Shown here: positions 24,193 through 31,817 of the stretch, piece after piece
Layout of the letters: each line of letters starts with the position of its first letter
How positions within the stretch are numbered: position 1 is the stretch's first letter
Source of the DNA: JANMCE01 sp963791625
GTDB lineage: Bacteria > Actinomycetota > Acidimicrobiia > Acidimicrobiales > Ilumatobacteraceae
Assembly (NCBI GenBank): GCA_963791625.1
Contig: CAWBTA010000012.1
Location: forward strand, 1-33,419
Direction of reading: 5' to 3'
DNA: 33,419 nucleotides
Position numbers and translations under genes: made by a program
Notes under the pieces: generated by a model
What the model was told of the DNA's origin: nothing
Databases searched by the model: none
What the model saw: the letters and a program-made list of their open reading frames with translations, nothing else

Positions 24193-25356
24193 ATGGCTTA
24201 CATCATTGAACGAAACAACCGCTTCTACGTCGTTGGGTACGACGGCATCGATCCACTCACCGGCAGAGAACGGCGACGCTGGCATCCGGCGGGACGATCC
24301 CGTGCTGACGCCGAAGCGATCGCCGCGACACTCGACACCCAACACACAATCGAGGTCGCCGAGGAGACCTCGCCGATCACGCTCGGTCGTTACCTCACCG
24401 AGCAATGGCTCCCGTTCCGCAGGAACCAACTTCGGCCCACAACCTTCCGACGGTACAGCTGGATCGTGGAGAACTACATCAACCCGCGTCTCGGCGACAT
24501 CCAACTCCGCCGCCTGCGGGCTGAACATCTCGATCGGCTGTACCTCGAACTGCTCACGACCGGGAACCAGCACGGTGAGTCGCTCGCCCCGAAGACCGTT
24601 TACGACGTTCATGTCGTTCTGCGAGCGTGTCTCGGTGACGCGAAACGCCGCCACTACCTCACCACGAACATCGCGCTCGAAGCCCGACCGCCACGACCAC
24701 AAGCCCAAGCACGCAAAGGGCCGGAAACCTGGACCGCCGAACAACTACGGGCATATCTCGACAGCACCGGGCACCTACGGCTTCAGCCCGCCATCTACGT
24801 CGCTGCGACCACCGGGATGCGACGCGGCGAGGTCGCCGGCCTCCGATGGGGCGACTGGCAACAAGCCACCCACCGGGTCTCGGTCGCCCGGTCACGCCAA
24901 GTCGTCGGTGGCCGATCGATGGAAGTGCCCTGCAAAACGAAAACGTCGCGACGGTCCGTTGATCTCGACAAGACCACCGAGAAAGTTCTTGCGCGATGGA
25001 AACGCCGCCAGCAACGCGACGGGCACCCGACCGGGCTCGACGACCCGATCTTCACGAACACCGACGGCAACACGATCCACCCCGAATCGGTCACCCAACT
25101 CTTCGATCGCAACATCGTTCGCGCCGGCGTACCGAGGATCAGATTTCACGACCTCAGGCATACGCACGCGAGCTTGCTCGTCGCCGCTGGGACACCGATC
25201 AAAGTCGTCTCAGAACGACTCGGCCACTCGCACCCCGGTTTCACGATGGCCACCTACCAACATCTGATCCCGGGCATGTCAAGCCAAGCAGCGCATGACT
25301 TCGCAAACATGCTCCACCCCACCAAACCCGCAACCCGCCGACGCAAGCGCCGGTAG
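24193..25356 (+). CDS. int: Tyrosine integrase of element 1
   Basis: A ~387-residue phage-type integrase. Layout: N-terminal arm-binding region (AYIIERNNRFYVVGYDGID, with DPLTGRERRR), SAM-like core-binding domain (ITLGRYLTEQWLPFRRNQ), then the catalytic domain with Arg in ATTGMRRGEVAGLRW, the HxxR box in FHDLRHTHAS, His in RLGHSHPGFT and nucleophile Tyr in MATYQHL. All catalytic residues seem present. The ATG at 24193 has GAGG upstream; ATG 24181 is an alternative. It ends 129 bp before att site B, the usual position next to the tRNA-proximal site. Confidence 0.92.
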   Translation: MAYIIERNNRFYVVGYDGIDPLTGRERRRWHPAGRSRADAEAIAATLDTQHTIEVAEETSPITLGRYLTEQWLPFRRNQLRPTTFRRYSWIVENYINPRLGDIQLRRLRAEHLDRLYLELLTTGNQHGESLAPKTVYDVHVVLRACLGDAKRRHYLTTNIALEARPPRPQAQARKGPETWTAEQLRAYLDSTGHLRLQPAIYVAATTGMRRGEVAGLRWGDWQQATHRVSVARSRQVVGGRSMEVPCKTKTSRRSVDLDKTTEKVLARWKRRQQRDGHPTGLDDPIFTNTDGNTIHPESVTQLFDRNIVRAGVPRIRFHDLRHTHASLLVAAGTPIKVVSERLGHSHPGFTMATYQHLIPGMSSQAAHDFANMLHPTKPATRRRKRR

Positions 25357-25442
25357 ACATCTACCGGCTCACCAACACGGAAAACCCTTGTCAGACAGCC
25401 ATCCGGCGATCGGCTCGGTAGACGAGCGCCCGAGGAACAACG

Positions 25443-25477
25443 AAGCCCTGGTCCGATTCGCATCGTGACCAGGGCTT
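25443..25477 (-). terminator. Hairpin next to att site B
   Basis: AAGCCCTGGTC (25443-25453) and GACCAGGGCTT (25467-25477) are perfect 11-bp arms around a 13-nt loop. The same arms occur beside att site C. It lies just past the 3' end of the tRNA remnant, so it would replace the tRNA terminator after integration. Confidence 0.7.
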
Positions 25478-25485
25478 TCGCGTAG

Positions 25486-25527
25486 TGGCGGGGACAGGAT
25501 TTGAACCTGTGACCTTCGGGTTATGAG
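25486..25527 (-). repeat. Attachment site B: second 42-bp tRNA-Met 3' remnant
   Basis: Identical to att site A over 42 bp. The bases to the right (CTCACGAGGCTC) do not restore an anticodon stem, so it is not an intact tRNA. It marks the junction between element 1 and element 2. Confidence 0.85.
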
Positions 25528-25666
25528 CCTCACGAGGCTCGTCTGCAACAGGATGTTCTCGTCGGCATCTGTCCTGCTCAGCGGCTGTTTCCGTGACCTG
25601 CTGGTCTGCTCCCGTAGGCGTGCGTAGGCATCTGTCTGCGCGGGTCGCGATGACATTCTGATGACA
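25525..25666. repeat. Left end of element 2: inverted and direct repeats
   Basis: GAGCCTC-AC-GAGGCTC (25525-25540) is a perfect inverted repeat that begins within the core. CGTAGGC occurs twice near 25613-25630, and TGACA at 25651 and 25662 (11 bp apart). This resembles the left end of element 3 and probably holds core- and arm-type integrase sites. No gene is seen between 25528 and 25757. Confidence 0.5.
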
Positions 25667-25757
25667 CGGGCCCGAGAACCTCTGCGGGTCATGAGCCCAT
25701 TTCGGTCAGCGCTCGGAGTCCCGCGTCATTCGGCCCGGCGAGTACGTTGCTGATCGC

Positions 25758-26987
25758 ATGGCGTCGCTGGCGGACATCGTTCTTCCGCTCATCCGAACTC
25801 GAGCCGATCTGCACCGCTGGAGCGCTGCCAACGCGCATGGCAGCGTGATGCACCGGGCGATTGATGTGCTCGAAGCTGCGCGAGCAACCACCGACCCGGC
25901 CGAGTTCCACGCGGTCGTGCACGCAGCGATGACCAGCGCGATCAAGGTGATTGCTCGTGCTGACGACTCGAGCGGGGTCATCGGCGACGCGTGCCGTCGG
26001 CTGCTGGCGGTTCACCCGGGGACCGCCGCGGCTGCGGGGATGGCGCCGAGCAAATTGGTGGACTGGATGGTCACGTTCCAGTTCAACGGGGACGTCGACT
26101 ACTTCGAACTCGATCCGGTCGCCTATGCCCCGGCTCTCGGCGACATCGGCATGAAGGCGTACCGGGCACGCCTCGACGCCGTCCGCGCCGCTTTGGCTCC
26201 GGAACCGCCCGAGGCGGATCGCTGGTCGGCACCAGATCGACACGAGCGTTGGGTGCTGGAGTGGAACGATCGACGCCTCGCCGTTCACGACCGCGACATC
26301 GACGCGATCATCCGCACCCATGCCCACGACCGTCGGGTCGCGGCATGGCTGCAGGACACCGCCAAGGCGTTCGACGAGATCGGCGAGATCGATCTGGCGA
26401 TCGACTGGGCCCGCCGGGCGGCCGATCACCATCCGGACCATCAAGCGCTGCAAGCGGCCGACTACTGGTGCGAACTGCTCGCACGTCACCGTCCCGCTGA
26501 AGTCGTTGCGACTCGACGTCTGGTGTTCACCCGGTGGCCATCGGCGACAACCGCAGCGCGTCTGTACCGAGATGCCGGTGGTTCGTGGCCCGACTACCGC
26601 GACCACGTGCTTGCGACGTTGGCAGCGAGACCGGATCAGGCCGTGCTGTTCGCGCTCGGCACGCTCAAGGACCCACGTCTGGCCTGGGAACAGGCCGCGA
26701 AACTGCGCGCCGATGACGACCACACCTGGGCGGAAGTGGCCAATGCGTACGAGCCGATCGACCCGCTGGCGGTGTTGCCCATCCACCGACGACTGGTCGA
26801 ACACGAACTGGCCAACGCCGGCGCCCAGCATTATCGGCTCGCAGCCCGCCGCCTGGCGAAGATGCGCAAGCTTGCGTCCGGGACCGACCAGGCCGACGTC
26901 GTCGACACGTTCATCGCCGGGCTCCGCGAGGATCACCGGCGGCGTCCACGGCTTCAGCAGGAGTTCGACCGAGCACGACTGCCCTGA
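25758..26987 (+). CDS. Helical-repeat protein (DUF6880-like)
   Basis: A 409-residue all-helical soluble protein. The C-terminal half (FDEIGEIDLAIDWARRAADH, RRLVFTRWPSATTAARLYRD, DPLAVLPIHRRLVEHELANA, QHYRLAARRLAKMRKLA) resembles the TPR/SWIM-associated C-terminal domain of actinobacterial SWIM zinc-finger proteins, but no SWIM CxCxnCxH motif is present. A TACGTT box lies 9 nt before the ATG. First gene of element 2. Protein-protein interaction is the likely mode. Confidence 0.6.
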   Translation: MASLADIVLPLIRTRADLHRWSAANAHGSVMHRAIDVLEAARATTDPAEFHAVVHAAMTSAIKVIARADDSSGVIGDACRRLLAVHPGTAAAAGMAPSKLVDWMVTFQFNGDVDYFELDPVAYAPALGDIGMKAYRARLDAVRAALAPEPPEADRWSAPDRHERWVLEWNDRRLAVHDRDIDAIIRTHAHDRRVAAWLQDTAKAFDEIGEIDLAIDWARRAADHHPDHQALQAADYWCELLARHRPAEVVATRRLVFTRWPSATTAARLYRDAGGSWPDYRDHVLATLAARPDQAVLFALGTLKDPRLAWEQAAKLRADDDHTWAEVANAYEPIDPLAVLPIHRRLVEHELANAGAQHYRLAARRLAKMRKLASGTDQADVVDTFIAGLREDHRRRPRLQQEFDRARLP

Positions 26988-27107
26988 GCGCTGGCACCGC
27001 GCACCATCCGCCCCTGCCCGGCATTCCGGCTCGCTGCCAGCACCCGTGACAGAGGAGACGTACCGATCGTCGCGGTGGGAGGCCGATTCCCCGAGCGTTC
27101 GAGAGCT

Positions 27108-27195
27108 ACCCCCGGGCCTTTGCAGGCCTCGATATGTCGGAACCCCCCACCTTTTGCGGGCTGGTGAATGTCTGAACCCCCCGCCTTTTGCAGGC
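27108..27195 (+). repeat. Three 20-bp iterons at 34-bp period upstream of the ATPase gene
   Basis: Units start at 27108, 27142 and 27176, exactly 34 bp apart, with consensus ACCCCCCNCCTTTTGCAGGC and 14-bp spacers sharing TGTCNGA in the second half. The last unit abuts the TAGATT box. The same three-unit layout precedes the second ATPase copy at 31818. A regulatory operator array is the simplest reading; a replication or transfer iteron is possible. Confidence 0.85.
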
Positions 27196-27201
27196 TAGAT
27201 T
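27196..27201 (+). promoter_or_regulatory. -10 box of the ATPase gene, leaderless
   Basis: TAGATT directly follows the third iteron and ends 7 nt before the ATG at 27209. The iteron therefore covers the -35 and spacer positions, so its binding protein would act as repressor or class-II activator. Confidence 0.55.
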
Positions 27202-27208
27202 CGTTGCC

Positions 27209-28687
27209 ATGCGAGATGACGACCTTCGCAGGGTTCTCACGGATGCGAACCCGTGGTGGCGCGCTGCCTCCCACGGAACCGATCCGATCGAGTGGGTTGC
27301 GGGTCACCCGTTGCTGGTGGATCGGGCCGATCACGATCTCGGCTACCGAGCGAATGTTCTTGATGACGTCGCTGCTGTTCCGCGGATCGATGATCGGCTC
27401 GTGATCCTGACCGGACCGCGTCGCGTCGGGAAATCGGTCGCGCTGCTTGATGTCGCCGCCGCGATGTGCGCCCGCTCAGATATCGATCCGCGTCAGATCG
27501 TGCACCTCCCGTGTGACGGCTTCGCAGCCCGTGACCTTCGCCGAGCATTGACGTTGGGGCGCGAACTGACGCGCGTTGTCGATCAGCCGTCGCCAGTTCC
27601 CCGGGTGTGGCTGCTCGACGAAGTGAGCGCCATCGACGGCTGGACCGCGACGCTCAAGGCAGCCCGTGACGGCACAGCGTTTGGTCGTGACACGGTGGTG
27701 GCCACCGGGAGCCGCTGGTCCGCGAACGACGATGTCGAAGGAAACCTGCTCGCCGGACGTGCTGGCCGTGCCGAGTCGAGACGCGTCCGGCATCTCCTCC
27801 CGATGTCGTTCCGATCATTCCTCGAATCGACGCGCCCGGAACTCGCCAGACCGGCTGCTGTGAACCCCTCGCTGCTGCAGACCCAGACGGTCGCAAACGC
27901 GATCGACAGTCTGCGCTTCGACGTCGACGCCTACGACTTCGCCTGGCAGGACTATCTGACGTGTGGCGGATTCCCGAGAGCCGTGTTCGAACACACCCGT
28001 ATCGGCGCGGTCAGCAACGGCTACATCCACGACCTTGCCGCTTGGCTTCGCCGAGACGTCGACCGTGACGCCCCCTCCGAGTCGATCGCGCTGCTCCTCG
28101 AAGGGCTCTCGAAACGATCGACCAGCCCGCTGAACCAGCGCGCCGCCGCAGCGGACCTCGGCTACACCTACGACTCCCTGTCGTTGCGGCTCGCCAAGCT
28201 GGTTCGGAATTTCGGAGCGGTCTGGTGCCCTCAGCGTGACGACGACGGCCGCATCGTTCGTGGCAGCCAAGCCAAGCTCTACCTCGCCGACCCGATCCTC
28301 AACTGGCTCCCCAGCCGGCTACGGCCAGGTTGCGCCGAGCCGGACATGACGTCGCTCACCGAGACGACCATCGGCCTGCACCTTGCCCGAGCGATCGACA
28401 ACCTCGACGAAGGACGGCTCGTCGTCAACGACACCATCGGCTACGCCCGCACCGGGTCGGGTAACGAGGTGGATTTGTCGCGTGTCTCGGTCAGCGGCCC
28501 GGCAGGTACGGCGCTCACGGTACCGATCGAAGGAAAATGGGTCGACGATCATTGGCGCAGCGACGCCAAGACCATCGAGGCGAAATACGGCGCAGGCGTC
28601 CTCGCGACAAAGTCGATCCTCAACACCGACCACCCCGTCTGGGCGATCCCTGCCCCGCTGCTCGCGCTGTTGCTCGTCGGAACGTGA
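27209..28687 (+). CDS. AAA ATPase with DUF4143-like, nuclease-like C-terminal domain
   Basis: A 492-residue protein. Walker A is GPRRVGKS (69-76), Walker B VWLLDEVS (Asp137-Glu138), and a sensor-like VVATGSRWS follows at 163-171. The middle has DYLTCGGFPRAVFEH, the usual DUF4143-family linker. The C-terminus (GNEVDLS, then VPIEGKWVDD) puts Asp422, Glu441 and Lys443 in a PD-(D/E)xK-like order, as in restriction-endonuclease-fold domains. The ATG at 27209 is 7 nt after the -10 box; an in-frame CTG/ATG extension to 27188 would start inside the iteron. Role unknown; a defence or mobile-element maintenance function is inferred. Confidence 0.82.
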   Translation: MRDDDLRRVLTDANPWWRAASHGTDPIEWVAGHPLLVDRADHDLGYRANVLDDVAAVPRIDDRLVILTGPRRVGKSVALLDVAAAMCARSDIDPRQIVHLPCDGFAARDLRRALTLGRELTRVVDQPSPVPRVWLLDEVSAIDGWTATLKAARDGTAFGRDTVVATGSRWSANDDVEGNLLAGRAGRAESRRVRHLLPMSFRSFLESTRPELARPAAVNPSLLQTQTVANAIDSLRFDVDAYDFAWQDYLTCGGFPRAVFEHTRIGAVSNGYIHDLAAWLRRDVDRDAPSESIALLLEGLSKRSTSPLNQRAAAADLGYTYDSLSLRLAKLVRNFGAVWCPQRDDDGRIVRGSQAKLYLADPILNWLPSRLRPGCAEPDMTSLTETTIGLHLARAIDNLDEGRLVVNDTIGYARTGSGNEVDLSRVSVSGPAGTALTVPIEGKWVDDHWRSDAKTIEAKYGAGVLATKSILNTDHPVWAIPAPLLALLLVGT

Positions 28688-28690
28688 GCG

Positions 28691-28721
28691 GAGATTCATC
28701 ACGCGCCGCGTGATGAATCTC
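28691..28721. repeat. 31-bp palindrome after the ATPase gene
   Basis: Arms GAGATTCATCACGCG and CGCGTGATGAATCTC are perfect over 15 bp with a single-base centre. It starts 3 bp after the ATPase stop codon. It could be a bidirectional terminator, but there is no T tract and the loop is nearly absent; a recombinase or regulator site is an alternative. Confidence 0.75.
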
Positions 28722-28790
28722 GACCAGGACGCGGATGGTGGGCCAGAAACTCATCGTCGCAGGACGTGATCGAGCGGCCAGAATCTGACG

Positions 28791-29615
28791 ATGCCCGATC
28801 CGACGACAGATTACGACGACATGCGCCACGTCCTCGTCGCCGGCGATACTCACGGCAATACACGCTGGACGTGCCATCTCGCAGCTCTCGCGGTCGCCAA
28901 CGGGTGCGAGCTGGTCGTTCAAGTCGGCGACTTCGGGTACTTTCCGCGCGTCTCCGAAGGTGAGCGTTTCCTCGACGATGTCGACGCCGCGTTCGCAGCC
29001 GCCGGACTCGAGCTGTGGTTCATCGACGGCAACCACGACGACCACGCGGCGCTCGCCGTGCATCGTGGATCCACAGAACCCGTCGCCATCCGGGACCGAA
29101 TCGTCCATCTCCCCCGTGGTTGCCGGCTCCAGCTCGGCGGGCTCCAGTTCGGCTTTCTTGGCGGCGCTTTCTCGGTCGACTGGCGAGACCGCAGAATCGG
29201 CCAGGACTGGTGGCCCACCGAAGCCATCGATCGCAGCGACGTCGAGCGCATCGGAACGGCAGCGCTCGACGTGCTCGTCACCCATGACGCTCCTGGCGGA
29301 GTTCACTTCCACTCGGGGTGGAGGCTGCCGCCGGACGATCAGGCACGGGCCGACGAGAACCGTGCGCTACTCGCTGAGGTCGTCGCTGCCACGCACCCGC
29401 AACTGGTGGTCCACGGCCACTGGCATCACGCGCACGACACCGAACTCGCCTGGATCGACCGAGCTGCAACCGAACGAACCGGTGAGCTGACGTGGGCGTC
29501 GACGCACGTGGCGGGACTCGGCAGCGACGGAGACGACATCCATGGATGGGCCGTCCTCGACCTCGCTACCGCCGGCGTCCGGCGACCACAGTTGACGCCG
29601 CCAGTATGTTCGTGA
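28791..29615 (+). CDS. Metallophosphoesterase (calcineurin-like)
   Basis: A 274-residue enzyme with all five metal motifs: GDTHG (18-22), GDFG (46-49), GNHD (80-83), THDAP (164-168) and GHWHH (209-213). Likely a two-metal phosphodiesterase or phosphatase of unknown substrate. It is the intact relative of the broken gene at 21852-22661 in element 1, on the opposite strand. It follows the ATPase gene after the palindrome. A weak CAGAAT box lies 6 nt before the ATG. Confidence 0.88.
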   Translation: MPDPTTDYDDMRHVLVAGDTHGNTRWTCHLAALAVANGCELVVQVGDFGYFPRVSEGERFLDDVDAAFAAAGLELWFIDGNHDDHAALAVHRGSTEPVAIRDRIVHLPRGCRLQLGGLQFGFLGGAFSVDWRDRRIGQDWWPTEAIDRSDVERIGTAALDVLVTHDAPGGVHFHSGWRLPPDDQARADENRALLAEVVAATHPQLVVHGHWHHAHDTELAWIDRAATERTGELTWASTHVAGLGSDGDDIHGWAVLDLATAGVRRPQLTPPVCS

Positions 29616-29916
29616 CTTCTTGACCGACGCCACATTCGAGCGGGCCGCCGGCCGTCATCACCGCCGGCAACGTCGAGCGCGCCTCACAGAAGGCGTGGGA
29701 TCGTAGGTTCCGGTCGCGCCAAAAGATCGCCCAATCCCGCCGGGATGTCGTGTCTCCACACGCTGAAGCGCGACGTGAGCGTGGCGGGTCGTTCAGTACC
29801 CGCCGAACTACGAGGTCGGCTCGCCCGACTCCTCGGAATCCGGATGAGGTCGTTGACCCGATCGCTCCGCGTCTCCAACCACAAGTTCAGAGAGGCAACC
29901 GGCTTCCGGCGCTGCC
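29616..29916. other. Stretch without a recognised gene
   Basis: About 300 bp between convergent genes. A minus-strand frame here contains FSVWRHDIPAGLGDLLARPEP, which looks protein-like, but it has no clear start or family. No terminator or repeat stands out. Confidence 0.35.
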
Positions 29917-30624
29917 CTACTCCGCCAGGTCGAGCAGCAGTCGAACGAGTTCGGCAGGCCGGTTCTGCGGAATCATGTGATTCGTATCGACCTCGTGATA
30001 GTTCCACGCGGGATGATCGCGGAGGCGGTCGGCCACATTCCAGAACGGGTTCGCCGCTCCGGTCGTGCGAAGATCGTCGAGTGCCTTGATGTAGGTGCGG
30101 CCAAAGGTGTGGTCCTCGATTGGCTGGTGTAGACGCACCGGCTCGCTAAAACACCTTCCGGGCTGTGGCGTGAGGCGCACTTCGTTCCACGCCGCTTCCG
30201 TCGAGTCGTCGAATACTGGAGGTCGGGGCGGAACCAACCACTGCTCGCCGACTGACGATGCGGGCGATCGCGGATGTCCGGCCAGATCGCCGAGCGACTG
30301 TCCATCGGCTGGGACGAACGCGTCGAGATAGACCAAGTGGCGGATGCGATCGGCGATGTGAGCCAAGGCACCAGTGACCACCATCCCGCCATATGAGAAG
30401 CCGAGTAAGACGATGTCGGTGAGGTCTTCGTACAGGATGTGATTGACGACGTCGTCAATATGCGTGGTCAAATTGACTTGCGGACTGGCTAAGTGGACCC
30501 GCTCGCCGATCCCCGTCAGGCCCGGCGTGAACACCTGATGACCGACGGCCTGCAGCCGGGGACGCACAGGTTTCCAAGTGTCCGCGCCGCCCCATGCGCC
30601 GTGAACAAGAACGAATGTCGACAT
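29917..30624 (-). CDS. Alpha/beta hydrolase (EstC/hydroxynitrile-lyase-like)
   Basis: A 235-residue hydrolase: TFVLVHGAWGGADTWKPV with the oxyanion HGAW, nucleophile elbow GFSYGG, AHIADRIRHLVYLDAFVPAD and catalytic His in VDTNHMIPQNRPAE. The short cap and HGAWHG-type start are typical of the EstC/methyl-salicylate-esterase and hydroxynitrile lyase branch. CATACT (30637-30632) is 7 nt before the ATG at 30624, favouring that start over GTG 30630. Metabolic cargo at the right part of element 2. Confidence 0.87.
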   Translation of the reverse strand: MSTFVLVHGAWGGADTWKPVRPRLQAVGHQVFTPGLTGIGERVHLASPQVNLTTHIDDVVNHILYEDLTDIVLLGFSYGGMVVTGALAHIADRIRHLVYLDAFVPADGQSLGDLAGHPRSPASSVGEQWLVPPRPPVFDDSTEAAWNEVRLTPQPGRCFSEPVRLHQPIEDHTFGRTYIKALDDLRTTGAANPFWNVADRLRDHPAWNYHEVDTNHMIPQNRPAELVRLLLDLAE

Positions 30625-30695
30625 GCCCACCAGTATGGTCCGAACGCAGGCCCGACGAAGGCTTCAGGCCTACCTGCGAGCTACCGATCCGTCAG

Positions 30696-31109
30696 TCAGT
30701 CGAGAACCGCAATGGCGTCGATCTCGATGAGGATGTCGGGCTCGGCCAACGTCGCGACGCCAAGCATCGTGATTGCCTTGCGCGTGTCGATGCCCAAATC
30801 CTCCGACACCCGAGCAAATCCGGCCTCGATCAATGCCATTTTGTCGAGGTCCCAGTCGATGACATAGATGGTGAGTTTGGCAACGTCGGCGAACGATCCA
30901 CCGACGGACTCAACTGCCGTCACCACGTTACGGAGTGCCTGACAACACTGAGCTGAAAGGTCGCCATTTCCGACCTGTGCCCCATCGGCATCGCGGGCGA
31001 CCTGACCAGCGAGAAACACGAGCCGGCTACCCGACGCAACCGCAACCTGACGGTACGAGTCCGGCTTCGGAAGACCATCGGGATTGGATACTTCTATTGC
31101 CATAGCCAT
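30696..31109 (-). CDS. RidA/YjgF/UK114-family protein
   Basis: A ~137-residue protein: VSNPDGLPKPDSYRQVAVASG, LVFLAGQVARDADG, QCCQALRNVVTAVESVGGSF, DVAKLTIYVID and the C-terminal ATLAEPDILIEIDAIAV. The family's imine-deaminating Arg is not found in its usual IPE/R context, so it may be a non-deaminase member. ATG at 31109 or 31103 are both plausible; the frame to 31187 is an unsupported extension. Same strand as the alpha/beta hydrolase, 71 bp before it. Confidence 0.85.
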   Translation of the reverse strand: MAMAIEVSNPDGLPKPDSYRQVAVASGSRLVFLAGQVARDADGAQVGNGDLSAQCCQALRNVVTAVESVGGSFADVAKLTIYVIDWDLDKMALIEAGFARVSEDLGIDTRKAITMLGVATLAEPDILIEIDAIAVLD

Positions 31110-31550
31110 TTCTACATCGTGGGGACAGCGACAGTGACGGGGAGGGGGCTGCGAGCACGTGTCACGACCGCTGCGACGAGAACCCAACAGATGCGTGGTC
31201 GCGGCGACGGAAACGAGGTGCGCTGGACAACCCAGAAGTCTCCGACGCGGTCTCGGTCCAATTGGTGGGACGCAAGCGCCAACAAGACCGGAGCCTGATC
31301 TCGCTCCTGACCTTCGGGTTGTCGACCCGAAGCTTTACGTGGCGTCATTTGGCGACGCCACACACATGACGACACCGCTCCACGATCGGTCGACACCCGA
31401 TCACCGGATGACCACAAACAGTCGACGAAGCTGCGTCGCGCACCACTGGAGAGGCTTTCGATGACAGGATCGGCAGGCGTCGTTGACATGTCACGAGAAT
31501 TGCGATGACAAATCCGTTGACAAATCGCCGTTTCAAGCTCGGGAACAACA
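31110..31550. other. Right end of element 2, with TGACA repeats
   Basis: No gene is recognised. TGACA occurs at 31462, 31484, 31506 and 31518 (spacing 22, 22, 12), the last two as TGACAAAT, like the pair left of att site A. Such an array close to an att core is what integrase arm sites look like. No integrase gene is present in element 2. Confidence 0.5.
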
Positions 31551-31586
31551 AAGCCCTGGTCCGGATTGTGGTCCTGACCAGGGCTT
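31551..31586 (-). terminator. Hairpin next to att site C
   Basis: AAGCCCTGGTC (31551-31561) and GACCAGGGCTT (31576-31586), perfect 11-bp arms with a 14-nt loop. The arms are the same as those beside att site B, so elements 1 and 2 carry a common end sequence. Confidence 0.7.
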
Positions 31587-31591
31587 CTTGG

Positions 31592-31633
31592 TGGCGGGGA
31601 CAGGATTTGAACCTGTGACCTTCGGGTTATGAG
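31592..31633 (-). repeat. Attachment site C: third 42-bp tRNA-Met 3' remnant
   Basis: Identical to sites A and B over 42 bp. The right side gives TCCGG opposite CCCGA, which nearly pairs but has a mismatch, and no D arm follows, so this also is not an intact tRNA. It marks the junction of elements 2 and 3. Confidence 0.83.
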
Positions 31634-31779
31634 CCGGATGGTCACGGTCGGCTCCTGTAGACGTTGGCAGACTGTCGTGCCTGCTTACAGCCTATTTGTA
31701 GCTCCGCGGTCAAGACTCCTGTAGAACCTTGTAGGCGCCTGTTGGCTGCCGTTCCGTTGACATCTCGTTGACATCTCGT
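31631..31779. repeat. Left end of element 3: inverted repeat, TGTAG repeats, tandem 11-mer
   Basis: GAGCCG (31631-31636) and CGGCTC (31649-31654) form an inverted repeat beginning in the core. (C/T)TGTAG occurs at 31655, 31696, 31719 and 31729. TGACATCTCGT is repeated exactly in tandem at 31758 and 31769. The order matches the left end of element 2, suggesting sister elements. Confidence 0.55.
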
Positions 31780-31817
31780 CGGGTTTTCCTTTGGCCGGTT
31801 AGCCCAGTATCGACCAC

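Noticed and set aside
25525..25540. Inverted repeat GAGCCTC/GAGGCTC as a terminator
   Set aside because: It overlaps the att core and has no T tract; a core-type integrase site or chance is more likely, so it is listed only with the element end.
25689..26936. 415-residue open frame on the minus strand
   Set aside because: Antisense to the helical-repeat gene at 25758-26987, whose plus frame has coherent amphipathic helices and a start with a nearby -10 box.
27108..27195. CRISPR array
   Set aside because: Repeats of 20 bp with 14-bp spacers, only three units, directly abutting a promoter, and no cas genes; the period is kept at a second locus before a related gene, which fits operators or iterons.
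31159..31464. Small ORF between RidA and att site C
   Set aside because: No ribosome site or -10 box in position, low-complexity Arg/Thr/Pro content and overlap with the TGACA repeat array.
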